In this document: piece by piece, positions 1-9,223 of the stretch | Position numbering within the stretch: the first letter of the stretch is position 1 | Layout: each line of letters starts with the position of its first letter | The notes under the pieces: generated by a model | What the model saw: the letters and a program-made list of their open reading frames with translations, nothing else | Told to the model about the DNA's origin: nothing | The model's database searches: none | Program-made: the position numbers and the translations under genes | NCBI RefSeq assembly: GCF_000230895.2 | Contig: NC_016604.1 | Span: forward strand, 3,534,001-3,598,000 | Direction: 5' to 3' | Source: Mycolicibacterium rhodesiae NBB3 | GTDB taxonomy: Bacteria; Actinomycetota; Actinomycetes; Mycobacteriales; Mycobacteriaceae | Length of the DNA: 64,000 bases

Positions 1-410
1 GCTACCGCGCCGACACCTACAGTCAGGTCGAGCGGCTGGTATTCATGGCGTTCTACGAGCGCGAGCATGCCGTGTTCTGCCGCAACCTCGAAGCGCAGAT
101 CACCGAGCCGGTGCTCAAGGCTCTCGTCGGTCGCATCGCGAAGGACGAGGAGCGCCACGAGGAGTTCTTCGCCAACCTCGTCGCCCACCTGTTGTCGAGC
201 AACCGCGACGAGACGATCGCGGCGATCGCGAGCCGGGCAGCCGAACTCGGTGTCGTCGGTGGAGACATCGACGCGTACGCCGACAAGGTGGCTCTCATGG
301 CTGAAGCCGGCATCTTCGGACCCGATCAGCTGCGTCAGGTGATCGCCGACCGCATCGACGCGTGGGGTGTTTCCGACGCACCTGAACTCGCGCAGTTCAC
401 ACAGCGCTAA
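1..410 (+). CDS. desA2: Acyl-[ACP] desaturase DesA2-like, 3' part only
   Basis: This is the C-terminal part of a soluble di-iron acyl-ACP desaturase; the reading frame is open from base 3 and the N-terminus lies outside the window. The segment KDEERHEEFF matches the second iron-ligand motif (DEKRHE type) of this ferritin-like family, and the rest is helical. The family introduces a double bond into ACP-bound fatty acyl chains, in mycobacteria probably as a step towards mycolic acids. The neighbour phoH2 gives the same order as Rv1094-Rv1095 in M. tuberculosis, which supports the name desA2 over other desaturase paralogues. Confidence 0.85.
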   Translation, partial: YRADTYSQVERLVFMAFYEREHAVFCRNLEAQITEPVLKALVGRIAKDEERHEEFFANLVAHLLSSNRDETIAAIASRAAELGVVGGDIDAYADKVALMAEAGIFGPDQLRQVIADRIDAWGVSDAPELAQFTQR

Positions 411-431
411 CCGTTAGCGACGGCGCGCCTG

Positions 432-449
432 CGCGGCGCATGCGCCGCG
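432..449. repeat. Perfect 18-bp palindrome between desA2 and phoAT
   Basis: CGCGGCGCATGCGCCGCG is its own reverse complement with no spacer. It begins 22 bases after the desA2 stop and ends 21 bases before the proposed phoAT start. It could be an operator dyad for the toxin-antitoxin operon or part of a terminator for desA2. The missing loop and missing T-run make an operator somewhat more likely. This is inference from position only. Confidence 0.5.
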
Positions 450-470
450 GCGGGAGTAGCGTCATTTCCG

Positions 471-605
471 ATGGCTAGCGACATGCTCTGCTGTCCGGGC
501 GGTACCGATCGTTTCGATCACGAGAGGACCGGCCCCGGTCCTCGTACCGCAGTGTCCGCCGAATGTTTCGCGGGGGGCCTCGCGGACACGAGGAGCGCTA
601 CGTGA
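471..605 (+). CDS. phoAT: PhoAT-like antitoxin, small ORF coupled to phoH2
   Basis: This is a 44-codon ORF starting [11 protein letters not shown]. Its TGA overlaps the phoH2 GTG start in a GTGA junction (602-605), a classic sign of translational coupling. Mycobacterial phoH2 genes are known to sit behind a short overlapping gene, phoAT, whose product counters the PhoH2 ribonuclease. Position and overlap support this identity; the sequence itself has no motif I recognise. The frame is open upstream to the desA2 stop, so an earlier non-ATG start is possible. A palindrome lies just upstream. Confidence 0.55.
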   Translation: MASDMLCCPGGTDRFDHERTGPGPRTAVSAECFAGGLADTRSAT

Positions 606-1915
606 CTGATTCGCCCTTGCGGACCTATGTGCTCGACACCTCCGTGCTGCTATCCGATCCGTGGGCGTGTACGCGGTTCGCCGAGCACGAAGTCGTGGTC
701 CCGCTGGTGGTCATCAGCGAACTGGAGGCCAAGCGTCATCACCATGAGCTTGGCTGGTTCGCGCGGCAATCATTGCGGATGTTCGACGATCTGCGCCTCG
801 AACACGGACGGCTGGATCAGCCGATTCCCGTTGGGACGCAAGGCGGCACGCTACATGTCGAGCTGAACCACAGCGATCCTTCCGTGCTGCCCGCGGGATT
901 CCGCAACGACAGCAACGATGCGCGCATCCTGACCGTGGCGGCCAACCTCGCCGCCGAAGGCAAACTCGTCACTCTGGTGAGCAAGGACATTCCGCTGCGG
1001 GTCAAGGCTGGAGCGGTCGGTCTGAATGCCGACGAGTACCACGCCCAGGACGTCATCACCTCCGGGTGGACCGGAATGGACGAGCTCGACGTGGCGCCCG
1101 ACGAGATCGACACGCTCTTCGCCGACGGTGAGATCGACCTCGAAGCAGCACGAAACATGCCGTGCCACACCGGAATTCGGTTACTCGGTGGCAGCTCGTC
1201 CGCACTCGGCCGGGTCAACGCCGAGAAGCGCGTCCAACTGGTTCGCGGTGATCGCGAAGTGTTCGGCCTCCGGGGAAGGTCGGCCGAACAGCGCGTTGCG
1301 CTCGACCTGTTGCTCGACGAATCCGTCGGCATCGTCTCACTCGGCGGCAAGGCGGGCACCGGCAAGTCCGCGCTCGCGCTGTGCGCCGGCCTGGAGGCTG
1401 TGCTCGAGCGCCGCACCCACCGCAAGGTCGTGGTGTTCCGGCCGCTGTATGCGGTCGGCGGCCAGGATCTGGGCTACCTGCCCGGCAGCGAGAGCGAGAA
1501 GATGGGCCCCTGGGCGCAGGCGGTGTTCGACACGCTCGAGGGGCTGGCCAGTCCCGCGGTGCTCGAGGAGGTGCTGTCCCGCGGCATGCTGGAAGTGCTA
1601 CCGCTGACCCACATTCGGGGCCGCTCGTTGCACGACTCCTTCGTCATCGTCGACGAGGCGCAGTCACTCGAGCGCAATGTGCTGCTGACCGTCCTGTCCC
1701 GCTTGGGTGCGGGATCGCGGGTGGTGCTCACCCACGATGTCGCCCAGCGCGACAACCTGAGGGTGGGTCGTCACGACGGTGTGGCGGCGGTCATCGAGAA
1801 GCTCAAGGGCCATCCGCTGTTCGCGCACATCACCCTGTTGCGCAGCGAGCGCTCTCCGATCGCAGCCCTGGTCACCGAGATGCTGGAGGAGATCAGCCCA
1901 GGCGCGCTGCCGTAG
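602..1915 (+). CDS. phoH2: PhoH2: PIN-domain ribonuclease fused to PhoH ATPase
   Basis: This is a 437-residue two-domain protein. An N-terminal PIN domain opens with [12 protein letters not shown], which carries the first metal-binding aspartate of this RNase fold. A PhoH-type helicase/ATPase domain follows, with Walker [10 protein letters not shown] at residues 248-256 and Walker B VDEAQ near residue 350. Characterised mycobacterial PhoH2 proteins are RNA helicases/RNases that form a toxin-antitoxin pair with PhoAT. I chose the GTG at 602 because it overlaps the phoAT stop and matches the remembered M. tuberculosis N-terminus (Rv1095). An ATG at 563 would add 13 unlikely residues inside phoAT. 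Transcription probably ends at the inverted repeat just past the stop. Confidence 0.93.
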   Translation: MTDSPLRTYVLDTSVLLSDPWACTRFAEHEVVVPLVVISELEAKRHHHELGWFARQSLRMFDDLRLEHGRLDQPIPVGTQGGTLHVELNHSDPSVLPAGFRNDSNDARILTVAANLAAEGKLVTLVSKDIPLRVKAGAVGLNADEYHAQDVITSGWTGMDELDVAPDEIDTLFADGEIDLEAARNMPCHTGIRLLGGSSSALGRVNAEKRVQLVRGDREVFGLRGRSAEQRVALDLLLDESVGIVSLGGKAGTGKSALALCAGLEAVLERRTHRKVVVFRPLYAVGGQDLGYLPGSESEKMGPWAQAVFDTLEGLASPAVLEEVLSRGMLEVLPLTHIRGRSLHDSFVIVDEAQSLERNVLLTVLSRLGAGSRVVLTHDVAQRDNLRVGRHDGVAAVIEKLKGHPLFAHITLLRSERSPIAALVTEMLEEISPGALP

Positions 1916-1930
1916 CGCCTCACTCTGAGC

Positions 1931-1979
1931 GGTTTCGGTGCGCGCGCGATCGCTGAGCGATCGTAAGCGCACCGAAATC
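1931..1979. terminator. Stem-loop downstream of phoH2
   Basis: Arms GGTTTCGGTGCGC (1931-1943) and GCGCACCGAAATC (1967-1979) pair over 13 bases with one mismatch. The loop contains a second perfect hairpin, GATCGCT-G-AGCGATC (1948-1962). The structure starts 15 bases after the phoH2 stop and ends at the stop codon of the small minus-strand ORF, so it could serve both convergent genes. There is no T-run, which is usual for mycobacterial terminators. A related structure lies at 28352-28404. Confidence 0.6.
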
Positions 1980-2205
1980 ACCAGGGACGGCAGCGGCCTC
2001 GCATCAGGAACCAACCGGCGGCCGCCGCACCGCTTAACGCCAGGACCCGGTCCGCCCGTTCGGCTCTGGGCAGATCGATCAGCGACACCAAGGCCAGCAT
2101 TGCGAATCCCGTGCGCAACGCGGGTTGGCTGGTCGCCGTCGTGACCAGAGTGGCGTCCGAAGACGCCTGGGGCGACGAGATCGAGGGAGCGTGGTCAACG
2201 AGCAC
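1978..2205 (-). CDS. Small putative membrane protein, unrecognised
   Basis: This 75-residue ORF has mycobacterial-type codon use. It has two weakly hydrophobic stretches (around TGFAMLALVSLI and VLALSGAAAAGWFL) and a basic C-terminus. I do not recognise the family. It lies alone in the 370-base gap between convergent phoH2 and the LuxR-type regulator, and its stop abuts the stem-loop, as a genuine 3' end would. It may also be a remnant of a longer gene. Confidence 0.4.
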   Translation of the reverse strand: MLVDHAPSISSPQASSDATLVTTATSQPALRTGFAMLALVSLIDLPRAERADRVLALSGAAAAGWFLMRGRCRPW

Positions 2206-2285
2206 CTATCCTCCTGGAGAGCCTGGTTGTCGTTCCGGTCCTCGACGCTAATTCCCAGAATTGTGCGGAGGAATCGGGTGTTTCC

Positions 2286-5078
2286 CTATATCTGCGGGCG
2301 GGTCGGCGCGCCGATGTGGCGCCCCAACTCGGCGCGCGACTTGATGCCGAGCTTGCGATAGATCCGCGCGAGGTTGGCCTCGACGGTTTTCGGGCTGATG
2401 AACAGCGCATTGGCGACGTCGCGATTCTTCATGCCCGATGCGGCGAGTTCGGCGACGCGCTGTTCGGAGGGGGTGAGTTGGCCGCTGCCGTGTCCGCCGA
2501 CCTTGGCACGCGCAAGTTCTGTTCGCGCGCGGTCGGCCCACAGGGGAATGTTGCCCCGCTCGAAAATGTCCAGGGCGGCCTGTAGGTGGGCCGACGCCGA
2601 CTCCTTCTTGCGTAGGCGGCGCTCGAGCTGGCCGAGCAACAGCAGCGTGCGCGCCCGGTCGAACGGCATCGGCAAGCGCTCGTGGTGGAGCGCGGCCTGT
2701 TGCGCTGCCGCATGCGCACCGTCGAGATCACCCTGCGCAGCCAGCAGCATGCTTCTACCGCGTGCGCCGACCGCGCACATCCAGGCACGGTCGAAGGCCG
2801 CACCGTTGCGCTCGAGCGCCTCGATGAGGGGCGTGGCTTCGGCATGCCTGCCCAACTGCACGAGGGCCTCGATCGCATCTGGCAGGAACGCGGCGAACGG
2901 CAGCTCGGTCGGTGTCGCCTCGGCGTCGAAGGCCGACAACATCGGCGCCACCGCGGCGACCGCCGCCTCATAGTTACCCAGCGACACTTCCAGGAACGCC
3001 AGGGATGCCAACACCCGCTGTCCCAGCCGGAAAGTCCCTGTCTGCGCGACGATTTCGAGTGCTTCGGCGATCGTGCGTCGTGCCTCGGCCTCCTGGCCGG
3101 CGAACACCGCCAACGGTGCGCGCATGCTGTGAGCCAAAAACAACGGCGCGCTACCGGGAAGCTGGAGGGCCCGTTCGGTGGCGTCCTCGGCGACGAGGTT
3201 TGCGGTGACGTAGTCGCCCGCCCACATCGAGCTCATCACGACGTGCTGTGCGATGAAGACGTATTCGCCCTCCTCACCCTTCTCCATGCAGCGCAGGCGG
3301 ATGGCGTCCAGTGCCTGCCGCGCCGTTGCGAGCTCACCGGTCCACTCCAGCAACAGGGCGTGCTGCATGGAGGGCCTAAAGACCAGTGGTGTGAACGTTT
3401 GGTGCTCCTCCAGCTCCAGTGCGCGCTGCAGGCTCGCCTCGTCCAGGCCCTCACCTGCCATGAAGCCCAACATGACTCGCATGCCGAGCGCCAGACCGAG
3501 CAGGTGCGGGTGGTCGAGTCGCTCGGCATCGCTCACCGCCTGCAGGGCGGTGTCTCTGCCTTCGGTGAGTCGATTGGCGTGCATCAGCGAGTGGGCCAGC
3601 GTGATCAGAATCTGTACCCGCAGCGGACTGTCCTCGCCCGCATCGGCCAGCGCCTGTTGCAGTACGCTGGTCGCTTCGAAGAAGCCGACGGTGTACAGAC
3701 GTACTACGGCCAAGCGGCACAACGCTTCTGCGCGCAGGTCTCCTGGCGGCAGCCGGTCGACGGTCTCCTGCAGCACAGCGGTCGCCCGCTCGTGGTCGCC
3801 GGCGTCGAAGTGGTGCAGCGCCGAGCCCAGGCGGCGGTCAGGTGTGTCGCCGCCGAGACTGATCGCCAAGTCCATCAGTTCAGCGGCTGCGGCGGGGGCG
3901 CCGCGGGCGCGCGCGGAGTCGGCGGCTTTGTCCAGCGCGCGTAGCGTGTCGTCGTCACCGGTCGTCGCGGCCAGCGCCAGATGTCTTGCGCACAACTCGG
4001 GTTCGTCGACGATATCGGCGATCCGACGGTGCATCGAACGGCGACTCGCCGGTGCGGCCTCGGTGTAGACACCTCGCGCCAGGAGCGGATGGGCAAAGTG
4101 GATCCGATTGCCGTCGATCGCGATGATGCTCTTGCTCTCCGCGATTTCGAGAAGATCGACCAGCTGATCGTCGCTGCCCGCCGTTGCCATCGACACCAGT
4201 TCGACCGTCGGTGCCGCCAGGCACGACGCCGCGAGGAGTGCCTCGTGGACATCGGGATCGAGACCGCCGAGTCGCCTTCGGACGACGTCGGCCAGCGTGC
4301 GGGGCAGCGACGCCAACGACGTCTGCAGCGACTGGTCGTCCATCGCCCTGGCCAATTCGATGGCGTAGAAGGGGTTTCCGCCGGACACTGCGTAGATGCG
4401 CCCCATCGCCGGTCGCGAGAACGACCGCTGCAGCCGTGCCGCGACCGCTGCGTGTAGTTCTTGAACGCCCAACGGACTCAAGCGGATACGGTTGATCGCT
4501 TCGGGACGCGGTAACTGAAGCCACGCAGCGCTCGCGCCGTCGTTGACCTCGGTGCGCACACTGCCGAGAAGTCCTACTTGGCCGGTGAGTCGCCGCGCGG
4601 CGAACGCGATGACGTGAACGCTCGACGGATCGAGCCACTGCAGATCGTCGATCGCCAACAACACCGGACCGATATCGGCGAATCTCTCGATGACGGCCAG
4701 GAATGCGGCCGCCACGGCACGCTGGTCGGTGACGTCACCCGTACCCGCGCGCAGCAGCACCTGATCCACCGCGAGTAATTGCGGAGCGGGTAGATCGGCC
4801 CACGCATCGGCATCGACGTCGTCGAGCATGTCCGCCAGGGCGGTGTACGCCGATACGGATTCAGCGGCGGCCGCGCGCGTGGACAGAACCCGAAATCCGC
4901 GCGCCTTCGCCTGCTCGACGGCAGCCAACCACAAGGTGGTCTTGCCGATTCCCGGTTCACCTTCGATCAGCAGCGCTGATGGCCCGGCGGCTGTTGCGGA
5001 CAAGAACGAACTGACCGAACGGCCCTCGATCGGGCGGCCTTCCAATACAGCCACCGGCATCCCCAGTTCCCGGCACAC
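2286..5078 (-). CDS. LuxR-family regulator with AAA ATPase domain (LAL type)
   Basis: This is a 930-residue large ATP-binding LuxR regulator. The N-terminal NTPase domain has Walker A GEPGIGKT at residues 40-47 and a Walker B segment VLLAIDDLQWLD. The long middle is helical, TPR-like and alanine/leucine-rich. A C-terminal LuxR helix-turn-helix starts LTPSEQRVAELAASG and includes FISPKTVEANLARIYRKLGI. Such proteins activate transcription in response to a ligand sensed by the ATPase/TPR part. The target is unknown. It lies downstream of fum in the same direction but 124 bases away, so it probably has its own promoter. A second possible start is the methionine at 5060. Confidence 0.88.
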   Translation of the reverse strand: MCRELGMPVAVLEGRPIEGRSVSSFLSATAAGPSALLIEGEPGIGKTTLWLAAVEQAKARGFRVLSTRAAAAESVSAYTALADMLDDVDADAWADLPAPQLLAVDQVLLRAGTGDVTDQRAVAAAFLAVIERFADIGPVLLAIDDLQWLDPSSVHVIAFAARRLTGQVGLLGSVRTEVNDGASAAWLQLPRPEAINRIRLSPLGVQELHAAVAARLQRSFSRPAMGRIYAVSGGNPFYAIELARAMDDQSLQTSLASLPRTLADVVRRRLGGLDPDVHEALLAASCLAAPTVELVSMATAGSDDQLVDLLEIAESKSIIAIDGNRIHFAHPLLARGVYTEAAPASRRSMHRRIADIVDEPELCARHLALAATTGDDDTLRALDKAADSARARGAPAAAAELMDLAISLGGDTPDRRLGSALHHFDAGDHERATAVLQETVDRLPPGDLRAEALCRLAVVRLYTVGFFEATSVLQQALADAGEDSPLRVQILITLAHSLMHANRLTEGRDTALQAVSDAERLDHPHLLGLALGMRVMLGFMAGEGLDEASLQRALELEEHQTFTPLVFRPSMQHALLLEWTGELATARQALDAIRLRCMEKGEEGEYVFIAQHVVMSSMWAGDYVTANLVAEDATERALQLPGSAPLFLAHSMRAPLAVFAGQEAEARRTIAEALEIVAQTGTFRLGQRVLASLAFLEVSLGNYEAAVAAVAPMLSAFDAEATPTELPFAAFLPDAIEALVQLGRHAEATPLIEALERNGAAFDRAWMCAVGARGRSMLLAAQGDLDGAHAAAQQAALHHERLPMPFDRARTLLLLGQLERRLRKKESASAHLQAALDIFERGNIPLWADRARTELARAKVGGHGSGQLTPSEQRVAELAASGMKNRDVANALFISPKTVEANLARIYRKLGIKSRAELGRHIGAPTRPQI

Positions 5079-5202
5079 GTAGTCAGATCTCTATTAGAAC
5101 CCCTGCACCGCGCGTCCGCTGGCCAAACTCGAGCCAGCGTCGTCGCAACGGCGGACGTATCTATACCCGCTATACAGCGGTTCTACGCATGCGCGTGGCG
5201 GT

Positions 5203-6612
5203 TCAGCGCTGTCCGTCCTTGACCTTCGCCATTGCCAGCACGTCCAGGCGCTTGTCGAGTTCCTCCAGCGACAGCTTGTCGCCGATCAGCCCGCGGTCGA
5301 TCACGGTCTGGCGAATCGTCTTCTTCTCCTTGAGCGCCTGCTTGGCGACGGCGGCGGCTTCCTCGTAGCCGATGGCGGAGTTCAGCGGGGTCACGATCGA
5401 CGGCGACGACTCGGCCAGCTCGCGCAGGCGGTCGTCGTTCGCGACGAGCCCGTCGATGCAGCGCTGTGCGAACAGTGTGGACGAGTTGGTCAGAATCTTG
5501 AACGACTCGAGCAGGTTGCGGGCCATCATCGGGATGTAGACGTTGAGCTCGAAGGCGCCGTTGCCGCCGCCCCACGCGATGGCGGCGTCATTGCCGATCA
5601 CCTGAGCCGCGACCTGTGTGATGGCCTCCGGGATGACCGGATTCACCTTGCCCGGCATGATCGAGCTGCCCGGCTGCAGATCGGGTAGCTGGATCTCGCC
5701 GAGGCCGGTCAGCGGACCCGACCCCATCCATCTGATGTCGTTGGCGATCTTGGTCAGCGAAACCGCGATGGTGCGCAGCGCGCCGGACGCCTCGACGAGC
5801 CCGTCGCGGGCGGCCTGCGCCTCGAAGTGGTTTGCGCAGACCCGCAATTCGGCCAGTCCGGTGAGCTCGGTGAGAACGGCGACCACACGCGTGTCGAAAT
5901 CGTCCGGCGCGTTGAGGCCGGTGCCGACGGCTGTCCCGCCGATGGCCAACTCGCCCAGCCGCGGCAGCGTGGCCTTCACCCGTTCGATGGAGGCTTCGAT
6001 TTGACGGGCGTAACCGCTGAACTCCTGACCCAGGGTCACCGGGACGGCATCCATCAGGTGGGTGCGGCCGGACTTGACCACGGTGCGCCACTGGTTGGCC
6101 TTCGAGTCGAGCGCCTCGTGCAGCACCTCGAGCGCCGGAATCAAATGGCGCACAGCGGCTTCGGTGGCCGCGATGTGCGTGGCCGTTGGGAAGGTGTCAT
6201 TGGACGACTGCGACATGTTGACGTCGTCGTTGGGATGCACCTTCACGCCGTTGCGATCCGCTATCCCGGCGATCACCTCGTTGGTGTTCATGTTCGAGCT
6301 TGTGCCAGAACCGGTTTGGAACACGTCGATGGGGAACTGGTCGTCGTGCAGACCGTCGGCGATCTCGCCGGCGGCGGCGATGATCGCGTCGGCCTTGTCG
6401 GGTGCCAGCAGACCGAGATCCTTGTTGACCTGTGCGCAAGCGCCTTTCAGCAGGCCCAGTGCACGGATCTGGGTGCGCTCGAGCCCACGGCCGGAGATCG
6501 GGAAGTTCTCCACTGCACGCTGGGTCTGTGCCCGCCAGAGCGCGTTGATCGGCACCCGGACCTCGCCCATGGTGTCGTGCTCGATGCGGTATTCGACGGC
6601 GTCGTCGGACAT
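5203..6612 (-). CDS. fum: Fumarate hydratase class II
   Basis: This 469-residue enzyme interconverts fumarate and malate in the TCA cycle. The fumarase/aspartase signature [12 protein letters not shown] is present, as are the segments [12 protein letters not shown] and [10 protein letters not shown] that form the active site in this superfamily. Length is typical of iron-independent FumC enzymes. It follows glpX on the same strand with a 29-base gap, the same pair as Rv1098c-Rv1099c, so the two are probably co-transcribed. The C-terminus ends in a short charged tail. Confidence 0.96.
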   Translation of the reverse strand: MSDDAVEYRIEHDTMGEVRVPINALWRAQTQRAVENFPISGRGLERTQIRALGLLKGACAQVNKDLGLLAPDKADAIIAAAGEIADGLHDDQFPIDVFQTGSGTSSNMNTNEVIAGIADRNGVKVHPNDDVNMSQSSNDTFPTATHIAATEAAVRHLIPALEVLHEALDSKANQWRTVVKSGRTHLMDAVPVTLGQEFSGYARQIEASIERVKATLPRLGELAIGGTAVGTGLNAPDDFDTRVVAVLTELTGLAELRVCANHFEAQAARDGLVEASGALRTIAVSLTKIANDIRWMGSGPLTGLGEIQLPDLQPGSSIMPGKVNPVIPEAITQVAAQVIGNDAAIAWGGGNGAFELNVYIPMMARNLLESFKILTNSSTLFAQRCIDGLVANDDRLRELAESSPSIVTPLNSAIGYEEAAAVAKQALKEKKTIRQTVIDRGLIGDKLSLEELDKRLDVLAMAKVKDGQR

Positions 6613-6641
6613 TTGCTCCCTGTTCTTCGGTGTGTTTGTGG

Positions 6642-7670
6642 TTATGGCAGCGGATAGACCGCGTTGCTGTCGCCGGTGAAATCGATTGCGGAGTACTCGT
6701 TGAGCTTTGAGAGCCGGTGGTACGCCTCGATCATTCGGACGGTGCCGGACTTGCTGCGCATCACGATGGACTGGGTGGTGCAGCCGCCGCCGGAGTAGCG
6801 CACGCCCTGCAGCAGGTCGCCGTCGGTGACCCCGGTGGCGCAGAAGAAGACGTTTTCGCCGGACACCAGATCCTCGGTGGTCAGCACGCGGCTCAGGTCA
6901 TAGCCGCGATCGATCGCCTTCTGCTTCTCATCGTCATCGGTCGGGGACAGCACAGCCTGGATGGCGCCGCCCATGCAGCGGATCGCGGCCGCGGCGATGA
7001 TGCCCTCCGGGGTGCCGCCGATACCGAGCAACATGTCGGTGCCCGAGTTGGGCCGGCAGGCAGAAATGGCGCCGGCGACGTCGCCGTCGGAGATCAGCCG
7101 AATCCGGGCACCGGCGTCGCGGACTTCGGCCATCAGTTCCTGGTGGCGCGGCCGGTCCAAGATGCAGACAGTCAGATCCGCAACGCCGGAGTTCTTCACC
7201 TTGGCGACCCGGCTGATGTTCTCAGCGACCGGCGCGGTGATGTCGATGACCTCGGCAGCGTCGGGGCCGACGGCGATCTTGTTCATGTAGAACACGGCCG
7301 ACGGGTCGAACATCGCCCCGCGTTCGGCGACCGCGAGCACCGAGATGGCGTTCGGCATGCCCTTGCTCATCAGCGTGGTGCCGTCGACCGGGTCGACGGC
7401 GAAGTCGCATTCCGGTCCGTCACCGTTGCCGACCTCTTCGCCGTTGTAGAGCATCGGCGCGTTGTCCTTCTCGCCCTCGCCGATCACCACGACGCCGCGC
7501 ATCGACACGGTGTTGACCAGCTCACGCATGGCGTCGACGGCGGCCCCGTCGCCACCCTCTTTGTCTCCGCGGCCGACCCAGCGTCCGGCCGCCATCGCGC
7601 CGGCCTCGGTCACTCTGACGAGCTCAAGGGCGAGGTTACGGTCCGGTGCTTCACCGCGCGCGGGGGTCAT
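6642..7670 (-). CDS. glpX: Fructose-1,6-bisphosphatase class II
   Basis: This 342-residue GlpX-type phosphatase hydrolyses fructose-1,6-bisphosphate to fructose-6-phosphate, an essential step of gluconeogenesis in mycobacteria growing on lipids. Visible family features are the metal-binding segment [13 protein letters not shown], the DPVDGTT motif, and [19 protein letters not shown] near the C-terminal half. It is the first gene of the glpX-fum pair and is divergent from the DUF4245 gene across a 54-base gap that must hold both promoters. Confidence 0.95.
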   Translation of the reverse strand: MTPARGEAPDRNLALELVRVTEAGAMAAGRWVGRGDKEGGDGAAVDAMRELVNTVSMRGVVVIGEGEKDNAPMLYNGEEVGNGDGPECDFAVDPVDGTTLMSKGMPNAISVLAVAERGAMFDPSAVFYMNKIAVGPDAAEVIDITAPVAENISRVAKVKNSGVADLTVCILDRPRHQELMAEVRDAGARIRLISDGDVAGAISACRPNSGTDMLLGIGGTPEGIIAAAAIRCMGGAIQAVLSPTDDDEKQKAIDRGYDLSRVLTTEDLVSGENVFFCATGVTDGDLLQGVRYSGGGCTTQSIVMRSKSGTVRMIEAYHRLSKLNEYSAIDFTGDSNAVYPLP

Positions 7671-7724
7671 GCGCAGATTGTCCCACTACCCGCCAGACCT
7701 CCGGGACCTGGGATACTGGCGACC

Positions 7725-8372
7725 ATGAGCACCCAACCGGTTCCGGCTCCCAAGCCAGCCAAGTCGCGGCTGCTCCAGGACGGCCGGGACATGTTCTGGT
7801 CGATCGGACCGCTGATCGTGGCCTGCATCGTGCTCGCGGGCGTGCTGGGTATGTGCTCGTTTCAGGGGACTGGTCCCGCCGAGGGACCTGTACCCACCTA
7901 TGACGCACCTGGCGCTTTGCAGGCCGACGCCGAGGCGCTCAAGATCCCGATCCGGCTGCCGAAGCTGCCGCAGGGTTGGCAGGCGAACTCGGGCAGCAGA
8001 AACGGCATCGACGGCGGCCGCACCGACCCGGCCTCGGGGGAGCGCCTCCGCGCGGTCAGTTCGACGGTCGGGTATCTGGCGCCCAGCGGGATGTACCTGA
8101 GCCTGACGCAGAGCAACGCCGACGAGGACAAGCTCGTCGGCTCGATGGAGGCCGACCTGTATCCGACCGGAGTCGAGGACGTCGACGGTGTGACGTGGGT
8201 GGTCTACAGCGGTGGGGATCGCGACGGGCGGCCCGGGGAACCACTGTGGACCACGCGGTTGAACGGTCCGACCGGGGCGGCACAGGTTGCGATAACCGGG
8301 GCAGGCACGACCGAGGAGTTTCGTACGCTGGCTGCGGCGACGCAGTCCGCCGCTCCACTGCCTACCAAATAG
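7725..8372 (+). CDS. DUF4245 membrane-anchored protein
   Basis: This 215-residue protein has a short cytoplasmic N-terminus, one membrane segment at about residues 27-46 (IGPLIVACIVLAGVLGM), then an extracytoplasmic domain of the DUF4245 type with LPKLPQGWQANS near its start. The function is unknown. It is the positional counterpart of Rv1100, next to glpX. The start at 7725 gives a sensible N-terminus; the frame is open far upstream only because it runs antisense through glpX. The dienelactone hydrolase gene follows after 23 bases, so the two are probably co-transcribed. Confidence 0.85.
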   Translation: MSTQPVPAPKPAKSRLLQDGRDMFWSIGPLIVACIVLAGVLGMCSFQGTGPAEGPVPTYDAPGALQADAEALKIPIRLPKLPQGWQANSGSRNGIDGGRTDPASGERLRAVSSTVGYLAPSGMYLSLTQSNADEDKLVGSMEADLYPTGVEDVDGVTWVVYSGGDRDGRPGEPLWTTRLNGPTGAAQVAITGAGTTEEFRTLAAATQSAAPLPTK

Positions 8373-8395
8373 CCGACCGTCAAGTAGGAGACGCG

Positions 8396-9223
8396 ATGAC
8401 CGCTCCCGATCCCAATCTCGCCGGCCAGGCGGCGCCGGAAGCCGATCTGACCGGCTGGACCTGCTCGCCGTTCGCCGCTGCCGGCTACACCTATGACGTG
8501 TACCGCAAGGGTGAGGGTCCGGGTGTGGTGCTCATTCCCGAGATGCCCGGCATTCATCCAGGCGTCCTGGGCCTTGGTAATCATCTGGTGGACAACGGGT
8601 TCACGGTCGCCATACCGTCGCTGTACGGCACGCCCGGGGCGCCGGGGATACGCCCCGGCGCGATCCCGGTCATGTTGCGTGGTTGCGTGGCAAAGGAATT
8701 CGCGGCGTTTGCGACGAATGCCGACCGTCCGGTCGCCCATTACCTGCGTGCCCTGGCCCGCGACCTGAACGAGAACACTCCCGGCAAGGGTGTCGGTGTG
8801 ATCGGCGAGTGTTGGAGCGGCGGCTTCGCCCTGGCGGCCGCGGTCGACGACAGCGTGCTGGCCCCGGTGCTGAGTCAGCCGTCGTTGCCGATCGGGCTGA
8901 CGGCCAAACAACGACGCGATCCAGGTCTGTCCGAAGCCGAGTTGAAGGTCGTCGAACGACGCGCCGCCGACGAGGGTCTGTGCGCGATGGGTCTGCGGTT
9001 CAGCGAGGACCCGCTGTCACCGGGAGCCCGATTCAAGACGTTGAAGGAGCGCCTCGGTGACGCTTTCGAGGTCATCGAGATCGACTCGAGCAAGGGAAAT
9101 GAGTACGGATTCGGCAAGAGCGCGCACTCGGTGCTGACCCTCGAGGTGCGCGAGGTCGACGGGCATCCGGCCTACGAGGCGCGAAAGCGCGTCGTCGAGT
9201 TCCTCACTCAGCGCTTGACGTAG
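8396..9223 (+). CDS. Dienelactone hydrolase family protein
   Basis: This is a 275-residue alpha/beta hydrolase of the dienelactone hydrolase family. The nucleophile motif is GECWSGG, with cysteine in the nucleophile position as in classical dienelactone hydrolases. A C-terminal histidine region (KSAHSVLT) could complete the triad. These enzymes open lactone or ester bonds; the substrate here is unknown. A good ribosome-binding sequence (TAGGAG) precedes the ATG at 8396. The 3' end overlaps the convergent AI-2E gene by 20 bases. Confidence 0.85.
   Translation: MTAPDPNLAGQAAPEADLTGWTCSPFAAAGYTYDVYRKGEGPGVVLIPEMPGIHPGVLGLGNHLVDNGFTVAIPSLYGTPGAPGIRPGAIPVMLRGCVAKEFAAFATNADRPVAHYLRALARDLNENTPGKGVGVIGECWSGGFALAAAVDDSVLAPVLSQPSLPIGLTAKQRRDPGLSEAELKVVERRAADEGLCAMGLRFSEDPLSPGARFKTLKERLGDAFEVIEIDSSKGNEYGFGKSAHSVLTLEVREVDGHPAYEARKRVVEFLTQRLT

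Noticed and set aside
2682..3944. 420-codon plus-strand frame
   Set aside because: Antisense to the LuxR-type regulator, with no recognisable domain and unusual residue composition.
6717..7724. Upstream extension of the DUF4245 gene
   Set aside because: The frame is open only as the antisense of glpX; the membrane protein begins naturally at 7725.
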